Below, piece after piece: positions 6,513 to 15,124 of a DNA stretch of 64,000 nt; the first letter of the stretch is position 1; each line of letters begins with the position of its first letter. Under the pieces are notes generated by a model. That model saw nothing but the letters and a program-made list of their open reading frames with translations, was not told where the DNA came from and did not search any database. The DNA is from Paenibacillus xylanivorans (GTDB lineage: Bacteria > Bacillota > Bacilli > Paenibacillales > Paenibacillaceae), in NCBI RefSeq assembly GCF_001280595.1, contig NZ_LITU01000081.1:366461-430460 (forward strand). Reading direction: 5' to 3'. Made by a program: the position numbers and the translations under genes.

Positions 6513-8117
6513 TCAAAATAAATTCAGATCCAACTGCCGATACTGAATCGCCTCAGCCACATGAGCTGTCAAAATGACGCCATCATGATCCAAGTCTGCG
6601 ATCGTCTGGGCCATCTTAATAATACGATCATGTGCACGCATGCTCAGGTTCAGTGCTTGCAGTGTCTGCTGGAGCAGTTGGTCTGCTTCTTCAGGCAGAC
6701 GGATCGTTCGACGCAGAAGGGTTCCTGATAGCTGGCTATTCCAGCGAACTGAACTATTAGCATATCGTGCAGCCTGAATTTGATGAGCATGAATGACTTT
6801 GCCCTGCATTTCCGCAGATGAAGGAGAAGCGCCTGCCTTGCGCCACTCGCCTGGGGGAGGAACTTCGACCTGAAGGTCGATGCGATCTAGCAGTGGTCCC
6901 GAAATTTTGGCACGGTAGGCGGCAACACGGGCAGGACTGCATATACAGCGTTGATCGTCTGACTGGGCAGAGAGATATCCGCAAGGACAGGGATTCATAG
7001 AGCAGGCGAGCATGAATTGTGCTGGAAATGTGAACGCGGCTCTCGCCCGGCTAATGGTGACTTTACGATCCTCCAATGGCTGCCTCAACACTTCAAGGAC
7101 TTGCCGCTGAAACTCAGGCAGCTCATCCAGAAACAATATACCCCGGTGGGCAAGACTCACCTCGCCCGGCTTGGGGATTCCGCCGCCTCCAATTAGTCCG
7201 GAAGTGGAGATCGTATGGTGTGGAGAACGAAAGGGTCTGTCTGCGATAAGACCATTCGAGGTATCTTTCAGCTTGCCAGCGGCACTTAGTACTTTGGTTA
7301 CTTCCAGCGCTTCGTCTTCAGTCAATGGGGGAAGAATCGTAGGCAGCCGTTTAATTAACATGGTTTTCCCTGTTCCTGGCGGGCCGACCAGCAAAATATT
7401 GTGCATCCCTGCTGCGGCAATCATGAGTGCCCGCTTCACATGATGCTGTCCCAAAACATCACTATAATCATCATCCAGGAACGAAATGTGTTTCGAGCGC
7501 TCGCGGTTATTCGAATCTTCGCAGTCTGGAATTCGAACAGAAAGGTGGGCGTAGTCTTTTAAAACAATAGGCCCCGTATTTTGAATTGTTCCATTCGTGC
7601 TCTTTGCAGCTGTTACACTCTCTGGAACGATATCTTGCAAATGACGAATGCCATATACCTGAATACCCCGAATCAGCGAAGCCTCTTCCAGATTATCGGC
7701 AGGCAGAAGAACGGAGGTAAAGCCTTGGCGTTTTGCCAAATCTACCATAGACAAAATGCCAGGCACGGATCTCACTGAACCGTCCAATGCCAGCTCACCC
7801 ACCACCAATGACCGTTCCTGTACTGGAAGTACCAGCTGACCACTTGTTGTAAGTAAACCAATAGCAATGGCAAGATCAAAAGAAGATCCTTCCTTGCGCA
7901 GATCGGCAGGGGCGAGGTTAATCGTAATCCGCTGTAAAGGATACTGGTAGCCACAGTTTTTTATAGCTGCACGAACGCGTTCAACCGCTTCACGAATAGC
8001 TGAATCCGGTAATCCGATAATAGACGTCTGGGGTAAACCATTCGACAAATCTGTTTCCACTTCAATTAAAACACCGTCAATTCCATATAAACAGGCACTA
8101 TGCAGTTTTCCGTACAT
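6513..8117 (-). CDS. comM: YifB/ComM-type Mg-chelatase-like AAA+ ATPase
   Basis: 534 residues, the only clear minus-strand gene in the window. The N-terminal ~170 residues form the ChlI-like (S5/Lon-type fold) domain with VETDLSNGLP and GLPDSAIREA. Walker A GPPGTGKT is at 245-252, Walker B ILFLDELPE at 327-335, and a C-terminal Mg-chelatase helical domain follows. A Cys-containing patch (CSMNPCPCGY) lies after Walker B, as is typical for the family. In Gram-negative bacteria ComM is a helicase that helps branch migration during natural transformation; a similar role here is inference, supported only loosely by dprA being nearby. The start is ATG with GAGGTG upstream on the minus strand. Confidence 0.9.
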   Translation of the reverse strand: MYGKLHSACLYGIDGVLIEVETDLSNGLPQTSIIGLPDSAIREAVERVRAAIKNCGYQYPLQRITINLAPADLRKEGSSFDLAIAIGLLTTSGQLVLPVQERSLVVGELALDGSVRSVPGILSMVDLAKRQGFTSVLLPADNLEEASLIRGIQVYGIRHLQDIVPESVTAAKSTNGTIQNTGPIVLKDYAHLSVRIPDCEDSNNRERSKHISFLDDDYSDVLGQHHVKRALMIAAAGMHNILLVGPPGTGKTMLIKRLPTILPPLTEDEALEVTKVLSAAGKLKDTSNGLIADRPFRSPHHTISTSGLIGGGGIPKPGEVSLAHRGILFLDELPEFQRQVLEVLRQPLEDRKVTISRARAAFTFPAQFMLACSMNPCPCGYLSAQSDDQRCICSPARVAAYRAKISGPLLDRIDLQVEVPPPGEWRKAGASPSSAEMQGKVIHAHQIQAARYANSSVRWNSQLSGTLLRRTIRLPEEADQLLQQTLQALNLSMRAHDRIIKMAQTIADLDHDGVILTAHVAEAIQYRQLDLNLF

Positions 8118-8634
8118 AATAAAAGAAACACCTCACTTCGTCCTTGGCGCGCATAATACGGGCCAGTCTACGAATTAAGGTGCTTCCTCAGCTTCTAACA
8201 AGCATTTTATATAAAAGGAATCAGGGCGTCAACCCGTCATCGCTGCTGCTGTATCTATCCCTGACTCTGGATTGTTACAGTTTAACGCACGAAGTTTCCC
8301 ATAGAATTAAAGGATGTTCAGTTCCGAATCAATGTCGCGCTGTTGTGGTGGCGTAAGTAGACGAGTGGTGAGCTGTTGCAAACTATTAAGAATTTTTTGT
8401 AATGTGGTCATATATTGATGATTATCTATGCTTAAATTATATTTTATACAATTAAATTTATTGCTATTAAATATAAAAGTAAAATCATTTGTGCTCAATT
8501 ATTCTGTTTTTTTTCTAATTTATGATAAGATAGATGAAGAGTTCCTTACAATTCCCATGTTCTAGCAGTTATATTAGGGGGGAATCTTTATTATAAGGAA
8601 TATAGAATGCACAATAGGTAGGTGAGTCAGTTAT
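8118..8634. other. intergenic region with OhrR-like half-sites
   Basis: A 517-bp AT-rich region between comM and ohrR. It contains TACAATTAAATTTA at 8447-8460 (left half equal to the known OhrR half-site TACAATT, right half degenerate) and another TACAATT at 8547-8553. Small reading frames here lack ribosome-binding sites. Confidence 0.4.
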
Positions 8635-9090
8635 ATGCAGAATGAAAGTTTGAAGCTGGATAATCAATTATGCTTTGCCATATACGCTTGTTCACGTGAA
8701 ATTACGAAGATGTATCAGCCCTATCTTGAGGTGCTTGGTGTAACTTATTCTCAATACCTGGTCTTGATGGTGTTGTGGGAACGTGAAGAATGTACGGTTA
8801 AGGAAATCGGAGAGGCACTTTACCTCGATTCAGGCACATTGACGCCTCTTCTGAAACGTTTGCAGTCAGCAGGACTTATTCATCGCGAACGTTCAGCCCT
8901 GGATGAACGAAAAGTATTAATTACACTTACAGACTCTGGGCGGGAACTTCGCCATAAAGCCTTGTCTATACCTGAAGCAATCCAGGAAGATGCGTGTCTG
9001 AACAGCTCAGAGTTCGAATCTTTACTGGGACAGTTCAAGGGCCTGCTGGAGAAAGTTCATCAGACCAACACCAAAGAAGTCAGAAAATAA
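8635..9090 (+). CDS. ohrR: MarR-family organic-peroxide sensor OhrR
   Basis: 151 residues. OhrR represses peroxide-defence genes and lets go of DNA when its N-terminal cysteine is oxidised. The sequence has the OhrR hallmarks: NQLCFAIYACSRE with Cys13 in the sensing position (and a second Cys19), the Tyr pair of the VTYSQYLVLMVLWE helix, and the recognition segment LDSGTLTPLLKRL followed by the wing DERKV. No ohrA-type peroxidase gene is adjacent, so its target lies elsewhere or it regulates itself. A terminator follows directly. Confidence 0.9.
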   Translation: MQNESLKLDNQLCFAIYACSREITKMYQPYLEVLGVTYSQYLVLMVLWEREECTVKEIGEALYLDSGTLTPLLKRLQSAGLIHRERSALDERKVLITLTDSGRELRHKALSIPEAIQEDACLNSSEFESLLGQFKGLLEKVHQTNTKEVRK

Positions 9091-9116
9091 AATGTATCGT
9101 CGTATTACAATCAAGA

Positions 9117-9144
9117 AACCTTGGCTTATTAGCTAAGGTTTTTT
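9117..9144 (+). terminator. terminator after ohrR
   Basis: AACCTTGGCT (9117-9126), loop TATT, AGCTAAGGTT (9131-9140) with one G-T wobble, then a T run. Confidence 0.85.
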
Positions 9145-9220
9145 CCATTAATATCCAAGCATTCACAATATGGGATCATACTCATATCAAAATACTGTCT
9201 ATTAACCATTACTTTTTTAA

Positions 9221-9248
9221 GGAAAGCGTTTTAAAAACATGTTACAAT
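9221..9248 (+). promoter_or_regulatory. sucCD promoter region with cre-like CcpA site
   Basis: GGAAAGCGTTTTAA at 9221-9234 agrees with 12 of 14 positions of the cre consensus TGWAARCGYTWNCW. It lies just before an extended -10 (TG-T-TACAAT, 9240-9248), where a bound CcpA would block RNA polymerase. No good -35 is visible. Confidence 0.5.
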
Positions 9249-9339
9249 GAATTGGGTTTAAGTGAAAATAGTCAACATTTGTCTTTTGTTAGTCTACCAA
9301 CCCGCCTTGTTGCAGTCATGTTGATAGGAGGATTCGAGA

Positions 9340-10500
9340 ATGAATATCCATGAATATCAAGGAAAAGAAGTACTGAAACAGTATGGAGTCACCGTTCCAA
9401 ACGGAAAGGTTGCTTATACAGTCGATGAAGCGGTTGCGGCCGCAGAGGCACTGGGCAGTCCAGTGACTGTAGTCAAAGCGCAAATTCATGCAGGTGGCCG
9501 GGGGAAAGCCGGCGGCGTGAAAGTAGCAAAAAGTATCGACGAAGTTCGTGCTTACGCATCCGAAATTTTGGGAAAAGTATTGGTAACACACCAAACTGGA
9601 CCTGAAGGCAAAGAAGTGAAGCGTCTTCTGATTGAAGAAGGATGCGATATCCGCAAAGAGTATTATGTGGGTGTTGTTGTGGACCGTGCCACAGGACGCG
9701 TCGTGATGATGGCTTCCGAAGAAGGCGGTACAGAGATCGAAGAAGTAGCTGAAGCTACACCTGAGAAAATTTTCAAAGAAATTATTGACCCTGCAATTGG
9801 ATTGCAAGTGTTCCAGGCACGTAAACTGGCCTACAGCATTCGTATTCCGAATGAGTTGGTGAACAAAGCAGTTAAGTTTATGCTTGCGTTGTACAAAGCA
9901 TTTGTCGAAAAAGATTGCTCCATTGCCGAAATTAATCCACTCGTTGTTACCGGAGATGGAAACGTTATCGCGCTGGATGCAAAATTGAATTTTGATTCCA
10001 ACGCCTTGTTCCGTCACAAAGACATTCTGGAACTGCGCGACTTGGATGAAGAAGACGAAAAAGAAATCGAAGCTTCCAAATACGACCTGAGCTACATAGC
10101 ACTTGATGGAAACATCGGCTGTATGGTCAATGGTGCGGGACTTGCGATGGCGACGATGGATATCATCAAATACTATGGCGGCGACCCGGCCAACTTCCTC
10201 GATGTTGGGGGCGGTGCGACAACAGAGAAAGTGACCGAAGCTTTCAAAATCATTTTGTCTGATGCCAAAGTAGCGGGTATCTTCGTTAACATTTTTGGCG
10301 GCATTATGCGTTGTGATGTCATTGCCAATGGTGTTGTTGAAGCCGCGAAGCAGCTTGGCCTGACTAAGCCGCTGGTTGTTCGTCTTGAAGGAACTAACGT
10401 GGAACTTGGTAAACGTATTTTGGGTGAATCCGGCCTGAATATCGTTCCTGCTGATTCTATGGCCGATGGTGCACAGAAAATTGTTGCCCTCGTAAAATAA
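9340..10500 (+). CDS. sucC: succinate-CoA ligase beta subunit (ADP-forming)
   Basis: 386 residues, the family's normal length. With SucD it converts succinyl-CoA to succinate while making ATP (or GTP), a TCA-cycle step. The N-terminal ATP-grasp domain shows the Gly-rich GGRGKAGG loop near residue 47 and the metal-binding EINPL at 197-201. The C-terminal CoA-ligase domain includes NIFGGIMRCD. AGGAGG at 9326-9331 supports the start. It is upstream of sucD with a 79-bp gap and no terminator. Confidence 0.97.
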   Translation: MNIHEYQGKEVLKQYGVTVPNGKVAYTVDEAVAAAEALGSPVTVVKAQIHAGGRGKAGGVKVAKSIDEVRAYASEILGKVLVTHQTGPEGKEVKRLLIEEGCDIRKEYYVGVVVDRATGRVVMMASEEGGTEIEEVAEATPEKIFKEIIDPAIGLQVFQARKLAYSIRIPNELVNKAVKFMLALYKAFVEKDCSIAEINPLVVTGDGNVIALDAKLNFDSNALFRHKDILELRDLDEEDEKEIEASKYDLSYIALDGNIGCMVNGAGLAMATMDIIKYYGGDPANFLDVGGGATTEKVTEAFKIILSDAKVAGIFVNIFGGIMRCDVIANGVVEAAKQLGLTKPLVVRLEGTNVELGKRILGESGLNIVPADSMADGAQKIVALVK

Positions 10501-10579
10501 GTTCATTCCTGGGCAAATTGCTGCCTTAGTTCCGGAGCTGTCCGGCACTTGAAAAATAACCGTAAGGATGTGAAGCAAC

Positions 10580-11509
10580 GTGAGTATTTTGATTGATAAA
10601 AATACAAAAGTCATTACGCAAGGCATTACGGGTTCAACGGGAATGTTCCACACGAAGGGCGCATTGGACTACGGAACCCAGATGGTAGGCGGCGTTACAC
10701 CGGGTAAAGGCGGAACCAATGTTGATATTACACTGGAAGATGGCAAAGTAGTCAGTCTCCCAGTGTTCAATACGGTACAGGAAGCGAAGGAAGCTACGGG
10801 CGCAACAGCGAGCGTCATCTACGTTCCTCCGGCATTTGCAGCGGATTCCATCATGGAAGCTGTGGACGCAGAGCTGGATCTCGTGATCTGTATTACCGAA
10901 GGTATCCCGGTACTTGATATGGTCAAGGTTGACCGTTTCATGGAAGGCAAAGATACCGTTCTGATCGGACCAAACTGTCCGGGCGTTATTACACCAGGCG
11001 AATGCAAAATCGGCATCATGCCAGGTTATATTCATATGCCTGGTCATGTTGGCGTGGTATCCCGTAGTGGAACACTCACGTATGAAGCTGTTCATCAATT
11101 GTCTGCACGTGGAATTGGACAATCTTCTGCTGTGGGAATCGGGGGCGACCCGGTTAAAGGCTCCGAGTTCATTGATATCCTGAAACGGTTCAATGAAGAT
11201 CCGCAGACACATGCGGTCATCATGATCGGTGAAATCGGCGGTACGGCTGAAGAAGATGCGGCAGAGTGGGTACGCGATAACATGACCAAACCGGTAGTTG
11301 GTTTCATTGGTGGCGTTACTGCGCCTCCAGGGAAACGCATGGGTCATGCAGGCGCTATTATCTCTGGTGGTAAAGGTACAGCCAAAGAAAAAATTGCGAA
11401 ACTGGAATCTTGCGGAATCAAAGTTGCTCCAACGCCAGCTGAAATGGGCTCGACTCTTGTGAGCGTACTTGAAGAACGCGGTATTCTGAATTTGTGCACG
11501 ACACACTAA
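10580..11509 (+). CDS. sucD: succinate-CoA ligase alpha subunit
   Basis: 309 residues with a GTG start behind AAGGATGTG. The N-terminal Rossmann CoA-binding domain contains GITGSTGMFH and GGVTPGKGG; the C-terminal domain carries the phosphorylated His at about residue 256 in GHAGAIISGGKG. It forms the SucCD complex with the gene just upstream. A strong terminator follows. Confidence 0.97.
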   Translation: MSILIDKNTKVITQGITGSTGMFHTKGALDYGTQMVGGVTPGKGGTNVDITLEDGKVVSLPVFNTVQEAKEATGATASVIYVPPAFAADSIMEAVDAELDLVICITEGIPVLDMVKVDRFMEGKDTVLIGPNCPGVITPGECKIGIMPGYIHMPGHVGVVSRSGTLTYEAVHQLSARGIGQSSAVGIGGDPVKGSEFIDILKRFNEDPQTHAVIMIGEIGGTAEEDAAEWVRDNMTKPVVGFIGGVTAPPGKRMGHAGAIISGGKGTAKEKIAKLESCGIKVAPTPAEMGSTLVSVLEERGILNLCTTH

Positions 11510-11588
11510 TTCTTTTCCGTTATAATAGAAGAAACGGTTCAGGAATTTAATTTCCTGGTGAACCGACTATTGATAATGCGGAAAAGGT

Positions 11589-11630
11589 AAGCAACCTTTT
11601 GTCCTGAACAGGGCGAAGGGTTGCTTTTTT
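11589..11630 (+). terminator. terminator after sucD
   Basis: AAGCAACC (11589-11596) pairs with GGTTGCTT (11619-11626); the inner TTTTGTCC/GGGCGAAG pairing extends it, then a T run. A smaller hairpin (11535-11565) without T run precedes it. Confidence 0.85.
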
Positions 11631-11754
11631 GCGTTTTTTTACCGGGTGAAAATGAGCTTGGTTATCTGCCTGCGAGAGTAAACGCTTGCATTCCGTTGTC
11701 ACATAACACACAATATGAGGGAAGATTTTCTTCCCGATATGGGAGGTTTTTGAT

Positions 11755-12885
11755 ATGGAAGAAAGATGGATTTTGATTGGACTGCATGAAACGGATGGTA
11801 TTGGTAAGAAAACAATCTCCAAACTGTTATCAGGACAACATCAACTGACGGATCTTCTGCACTATAAAGAAGGAGATTGGATTGCTGCGGGATTACGCAA
11901 GGATCAGGCTACACGTTTAACCAAACAATTCAATGTCGACTGGATTGAGCAGAGACAAGAGAGTGTTTATAAACTAGGAATTGAGGTCGTTACCTATCTG
12001 GATCAGGATTACCCCATATTAATGAAGGAAACCGTTCAGCCACCCTGGGTAATGTACGGTCGTGGAGATCTGAATCTGTTGCACACCCAATCCATTGCAA
12101 TGGTAGGAACCCGCATGCCCACGGTATACGGACGCAAAATTGGTGAGAAGCTAGCGGAGCAATTATGCAAGGCTGGTCTGACAATTGTAAGTGGGCTAGC
12201 CAGAGGAATAGATAGTGTGTGTCACGATGCGGCACTCCGTTCAAATGGCAAAACCATTGCGGTATTTGGGACAGGAATTGACAACATCTATCCTCCTGAA
12301 AATACAAGTCTTGCCGAACGAATTGCCGAAACAGGGCTGCTCTTGTCAGAATATCCTCCAGGTACGCGTGCACGTCAGGGATTATTTCCGGAACGCAATC
12401 GGATCATTGCTGGGTTAACTCTGGGTACGCTGGTCGTTGAGGCTGATATCCGAAGCGGATCACTCATTACTGCAGATGCTGCTCTTGAAGCGGGAAGAGA
12501 CGTGTTTGCAGTCCCAGGTCCCATTACATCTCCCAAAAGTCGAGGTTCGCACAATTTGATTCGTCAGGGGGCAAAATTGGTGACCTGTGCCGCAGATTTA
12601 TTGGAAGAGTTTCAATTGGACTTGCCAAATATGGAGCAACTTCCTTACAATAGAGGACGTTCAACGGAAAGCAGTGAAACTTCGAATCAAGGAATATTCC
12701 CTGTCGTAAAACTATCTTCAGATGAACAACGTGTTATTTATCTGCTAGAGCGGGAAGAGCAATCCCTGGATCAACTTGTGGAACAGCTCAAATGGGATTT
12801 TGGACATTTGCATTCAGTTCTGTTATCTTTAATCATAAAAAAGCAGATTAGCCAATTACCTGGAACGAAATACGCAAGGGTATGA
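11755..12885 (+). CDS. dprA: DNA-processing protein DprA (Smf)
   Basis: 376 residues. DprA protects incoming single-stranded DNA and loads RecA during natural transformation. An N-terminal SAM-like helical region (to ~75) precedes the extended Rossmann domain: MVGTRMPTVYG, SGLARGID (146-153), FGTGIDNIYP, SEYPPGT, FPERNRIIAGL and VVEADIRSGSLITA. The C-terminus (~310-376) is a winged-helix DprA_WH domain. GGGAGG lies just upstream of the ATG. Position between sucCD and topA is conserved in Bacilli. Confidence 0.95.
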   Translation: MEERWILIGLHETDGIGKKTISKLLSGQHQLTDLLHYKEGDWIAAGLRKDQATRLTKQFNVDWIEQRQESVYKLGIEVVTYLDQDYPILMKETVQPPWVMYGRGDLNLLHTQSIAMVGTRMPTVYGRKIGEKLAEQLCKAGLTIVSGLARGIDSVCHDAALRSNGKTIAVFGTGIDNIYPPENTSLAERIAETGLLLSEYPPGTRARQGLFPERNRIIAGLTLGTLVVEADIRSGSLITADAALEAGRDVFAVPGPITSPKSRGSHNLIRQGAKLVTCAADLLEEFQLDLPNMEQLPYNRGRSTESSETSNQGIFPVVKLSSDEQRVIYLLEREEQSLDQLVEQLKWDFGHLHSVLLSLIIKKQISQLPGTKYARV

Positions 12886-12887
12886 CG

Positions 12888-12949
12888 ATGCTGCATTAAG
12901 GCAGCATGTGAAAATAGATTATTAGCGGAAGTTAGTCCTGCTGCTAATG
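12888..12949 (+). other. two hairpins between dprA and topA
   Basis: ATGCTGC/GCAGCAT (12888-12894, 12901-12907) and ATTAGC/GCTAAT (about 12920-12949). Neither has a T run, so neither is a convincing terminator. Confidence 0.35.
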
Positions 12950-13004
12950 AAGTATGAATCATAAAAACAAGCAGCAGTTTCATGACTGAGAGGAGGATGA
13001 ACCT

Positions 13005-15095
13005 ATGGCGGATGCACTCGTAATCGTGGAGTCGCCCTCAAAGGCGAAGACGATCGGCAAATATTTAGGCAGCAAGTTCATCGTAAAAGCTTCGATGGGA
13101 CATGTACGCGATTTGCCAAAGAGTCAGATCGGCGTTGAGGTAGAGAATAATTTTAATCCGAAATATATTACGATCCGCGGCAAAGGTTCAATTTTGAAAG
13201 AACTGAAGGATGCACGTAAGAAAGTGAAAAAAGTGTATCTCGCAGCTGACCCGGATCGCGAAGGTGAGGCTATTGCATGGCATTTGGCCCATGCACTTGA
13301 ACTGGACGAAACCGCGGACTGCCGAGTAGTATTTAATGAAATTACGAAACAGGCTGTCAAAGATGCGTTCAAAACGCCACGCAAAATCAACATGGATCTG
13401 GTTAACGCGCAGCAGGCAAGACGTATTCTGGATCGGCTTGTAGGATATAAAATTAGTCCGTTATTATGGAAGAAAGTCAAAAAAGGGTTGTCCGCTGGCC
13501 GCGTTCAGTCCGTGGCCGTCAAAATCATTTTGGATCGTGAAAATGAAATTAATGATTTTGAACCGGAAGAGTACTGGAGCATTACTGCCAAACTGACAGC
13601 GGATGGAAATCCGTTTGAAGCCAAGTTCCATCAGTTGAACGGTACAAAAACCGAACTTGGCAGTGAGGCAGAAGTACAGGCCATTTTAAAACAAATCGAA
13701 GGTGCTTCTTTTACAGTCAAAGAAGTTAAAGAGAAAGAACGCAGCCGTAACCCTTCTGCTCCGTTCACAACGAGTTCATTGCAGCAGGAAGCCGCACGTA
13801 AATTGAATTTCAGAGCTTCCAAGACGATGTCTGTCGCGCAACAGCTGTATGAAGGTGTAGACCTCGGAAAAGAAGGCACAGTAGGTCTCATTACGTATAT
13901 GCGTACAGACTCTACCCGAATTGCAGCATCGGCTCAGGAAGAAGCAAAGGAATACATTATTGGCAAGTACGGTGAACCATTTGCACCAGAAACGCCTAGA
14001 AACTATTCCAAAAAAGCAGCCAATGCTCAAGACGCGCATGAAGCAATTCGTCCAACTTCAATTTTGCGTGATCCGGATTCCATTAAATCGTTTATGAGCC
14101 GTGATCAATTCCGGTTGTACAAACTGGTTTGGGAACGTTTTATAGCGAGCCAGATGTCATCTGCCGTTCTGGATACACTATCCGTAGACATTGCTGCAGG
14201 AGATACGATTTTCCGGGCAGCGGGTTCCAAGGTTCGTTTCCAGGGATTTATGAAGGTGTATGTAGAAGGTAATGATGACGGCACAACGGAAGAAGATCGT
14301 CTGCTGCCTCCGCTGAAAAATGGAGATGTGCTGGAGAATCGGGAGATTGAGCCGAAACAGCACTTTACACAGCCGCCACCACGTTATACGGAAGCAAGGT
14401 TAGTTAAAACGCTTGAGGAACTGGGCATAGGGCGTCCGAGTACATATGCGCCAACGCTGGAGACCATTCAGAAGCGCGGATATGTTGCAATTGAAGAGAA
14501 GAAGTTCATGCCAACGGAATTGGGTGAACTGGTTATCGAACAGATGGAGGAGTTTTTCCCTGAGATCCTGAATGTGGAGTTCACCGCGAACATGGAAGGT
14601 GATCTTGACCATGTGGAGGAAGGGTCGGAGGACTGGGTCAAAGTACTCGCAGAATTCTATGAGTCCTTTGAGAAACGCCTTGAGTTTGCAGAAGAAGAAA
14701 TGAAAGAAATCGAGATTGAAGATGAAGTATCGGATGAAATATGTGAGAAGTGCGGCAAACCGCTCGTTTATAAGCTGGGACGTTTCGGCAAGTTTCTCGC
14801 ATGTTCCGGATTTCCGGATTGCCGGAATACCAAACCGATCATCAAGGACATTGGTGTAACTTGTCCGAAGTGTAGGGAAGGGCATGTTGTTGAACGCCGC
14901 AGTAAAAAAGGCCGTATTTTCTATGGCTGTGACAAGTATCCTGAATGTGATTTTGTATCGTGGGATAAACCATCAGCGAAACCATGTCCAAGTTGTGGAT
15001 CATTAATGATTGAGAAGCGGAACAAACAGGGAACACGATTGCAGTGTACTTCATGTGATCATCAAGAGCCGGTAGAGGAACCGGATGAAGAATGA
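13005..15095 (+). CDS. topA: DNA topoisomerase I
   Basis: 696 residues. Type IA topoisomerase relaxes negative supercoils. The TOPRIM domain has Glu9 (VESPSKAKTI) and the DPDREGEA acidic cluster (Asp82, Asp84, Glu86). The catalytic Tyr is Tyr298 in GLITYMRTDST. The C-terminus carries three zinc-ribbon-like modules: one starting CEKCGKP (Cys580/583) with a CSGFPDC end, one starting CPKC, and one CPSC with a CTSC end. GAGGAGG lies before the ATG. It is followed by trmFO 24 bp later. Confidence 0.97.
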   Translation: MADALVIVESPSKAKTIGKYLGSKFIVKASMGHVRDLPKSQIGVEVENNFNPKYITIRGKGSILKELKDARKKVKKVYLAADPDREGEAIAWHLAHALELDETADCRVVFNEITKQAVKDAFKTPRKINMDLVNAQQARRILDRLVGYKISPLLWKKVKKGLSAGRVQSVAVKIILDRENEINDFEPEEYWSITAKLTADGNPFEAKFHQLNGTKTELGSEAEVQAILKQIEGASFTVKEVKEKERSRNPSAPFTTSSLQQEAARKLNFRASKTMSVAQQLYEGVDLGKEGTVGLITYMRTDSTRIAASAQEEAKEYIIGKYGEPFAPETPRNYSKKAANAQDAHEAIRPTSILRDPDSIKSFMSRDQFRLYKLVWERFIASQMSSAVLDTLSVDIAAGDTIFRAAGSKVRFQGFMKVYVEGNDDGTTEEDRLLPPLKNGDVLENREIEPKQHFTQPPPRYTEARLVKTLEELGIGRPSTYAPTLETIQKRGYVAIEEKKFMPTELGELVIEQMEEFFPEILNVEFTANMEGDLDHVEEGSEDWVKVLAEFYESFEKRLEFAEEEMKEIEIEDEVSDEICEKCGKPLVYKLGRFGKFLACSGFPDCRNTKPIIKDIGVTCPKCREGHVVERRSKKGRIFYGCDKYPECDFVSWDKPSAKPCPSCGSLMIEKRNKQGTRLQCTSCDHQEPVEEPDEE

Positions 15096-15124
15096 GCGGA
15101 TTAGCATAATGGGGGTAAATGATT

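Noticed and set aside
8307..8498. 63-codon minus-strand frame between comM and ohrR
   Set aside because: No ribosome-binding site at any possible start and no recognisable family; lies in AT-rich spacer.
9316..10653. 445-codon minus-strand open frame opposite sucC
   Set aside because: Antisense shadow of a clear sucC gene with matching codon periodicity; composition (Phe/His/Asn-rich) is typical of a shadow frame.
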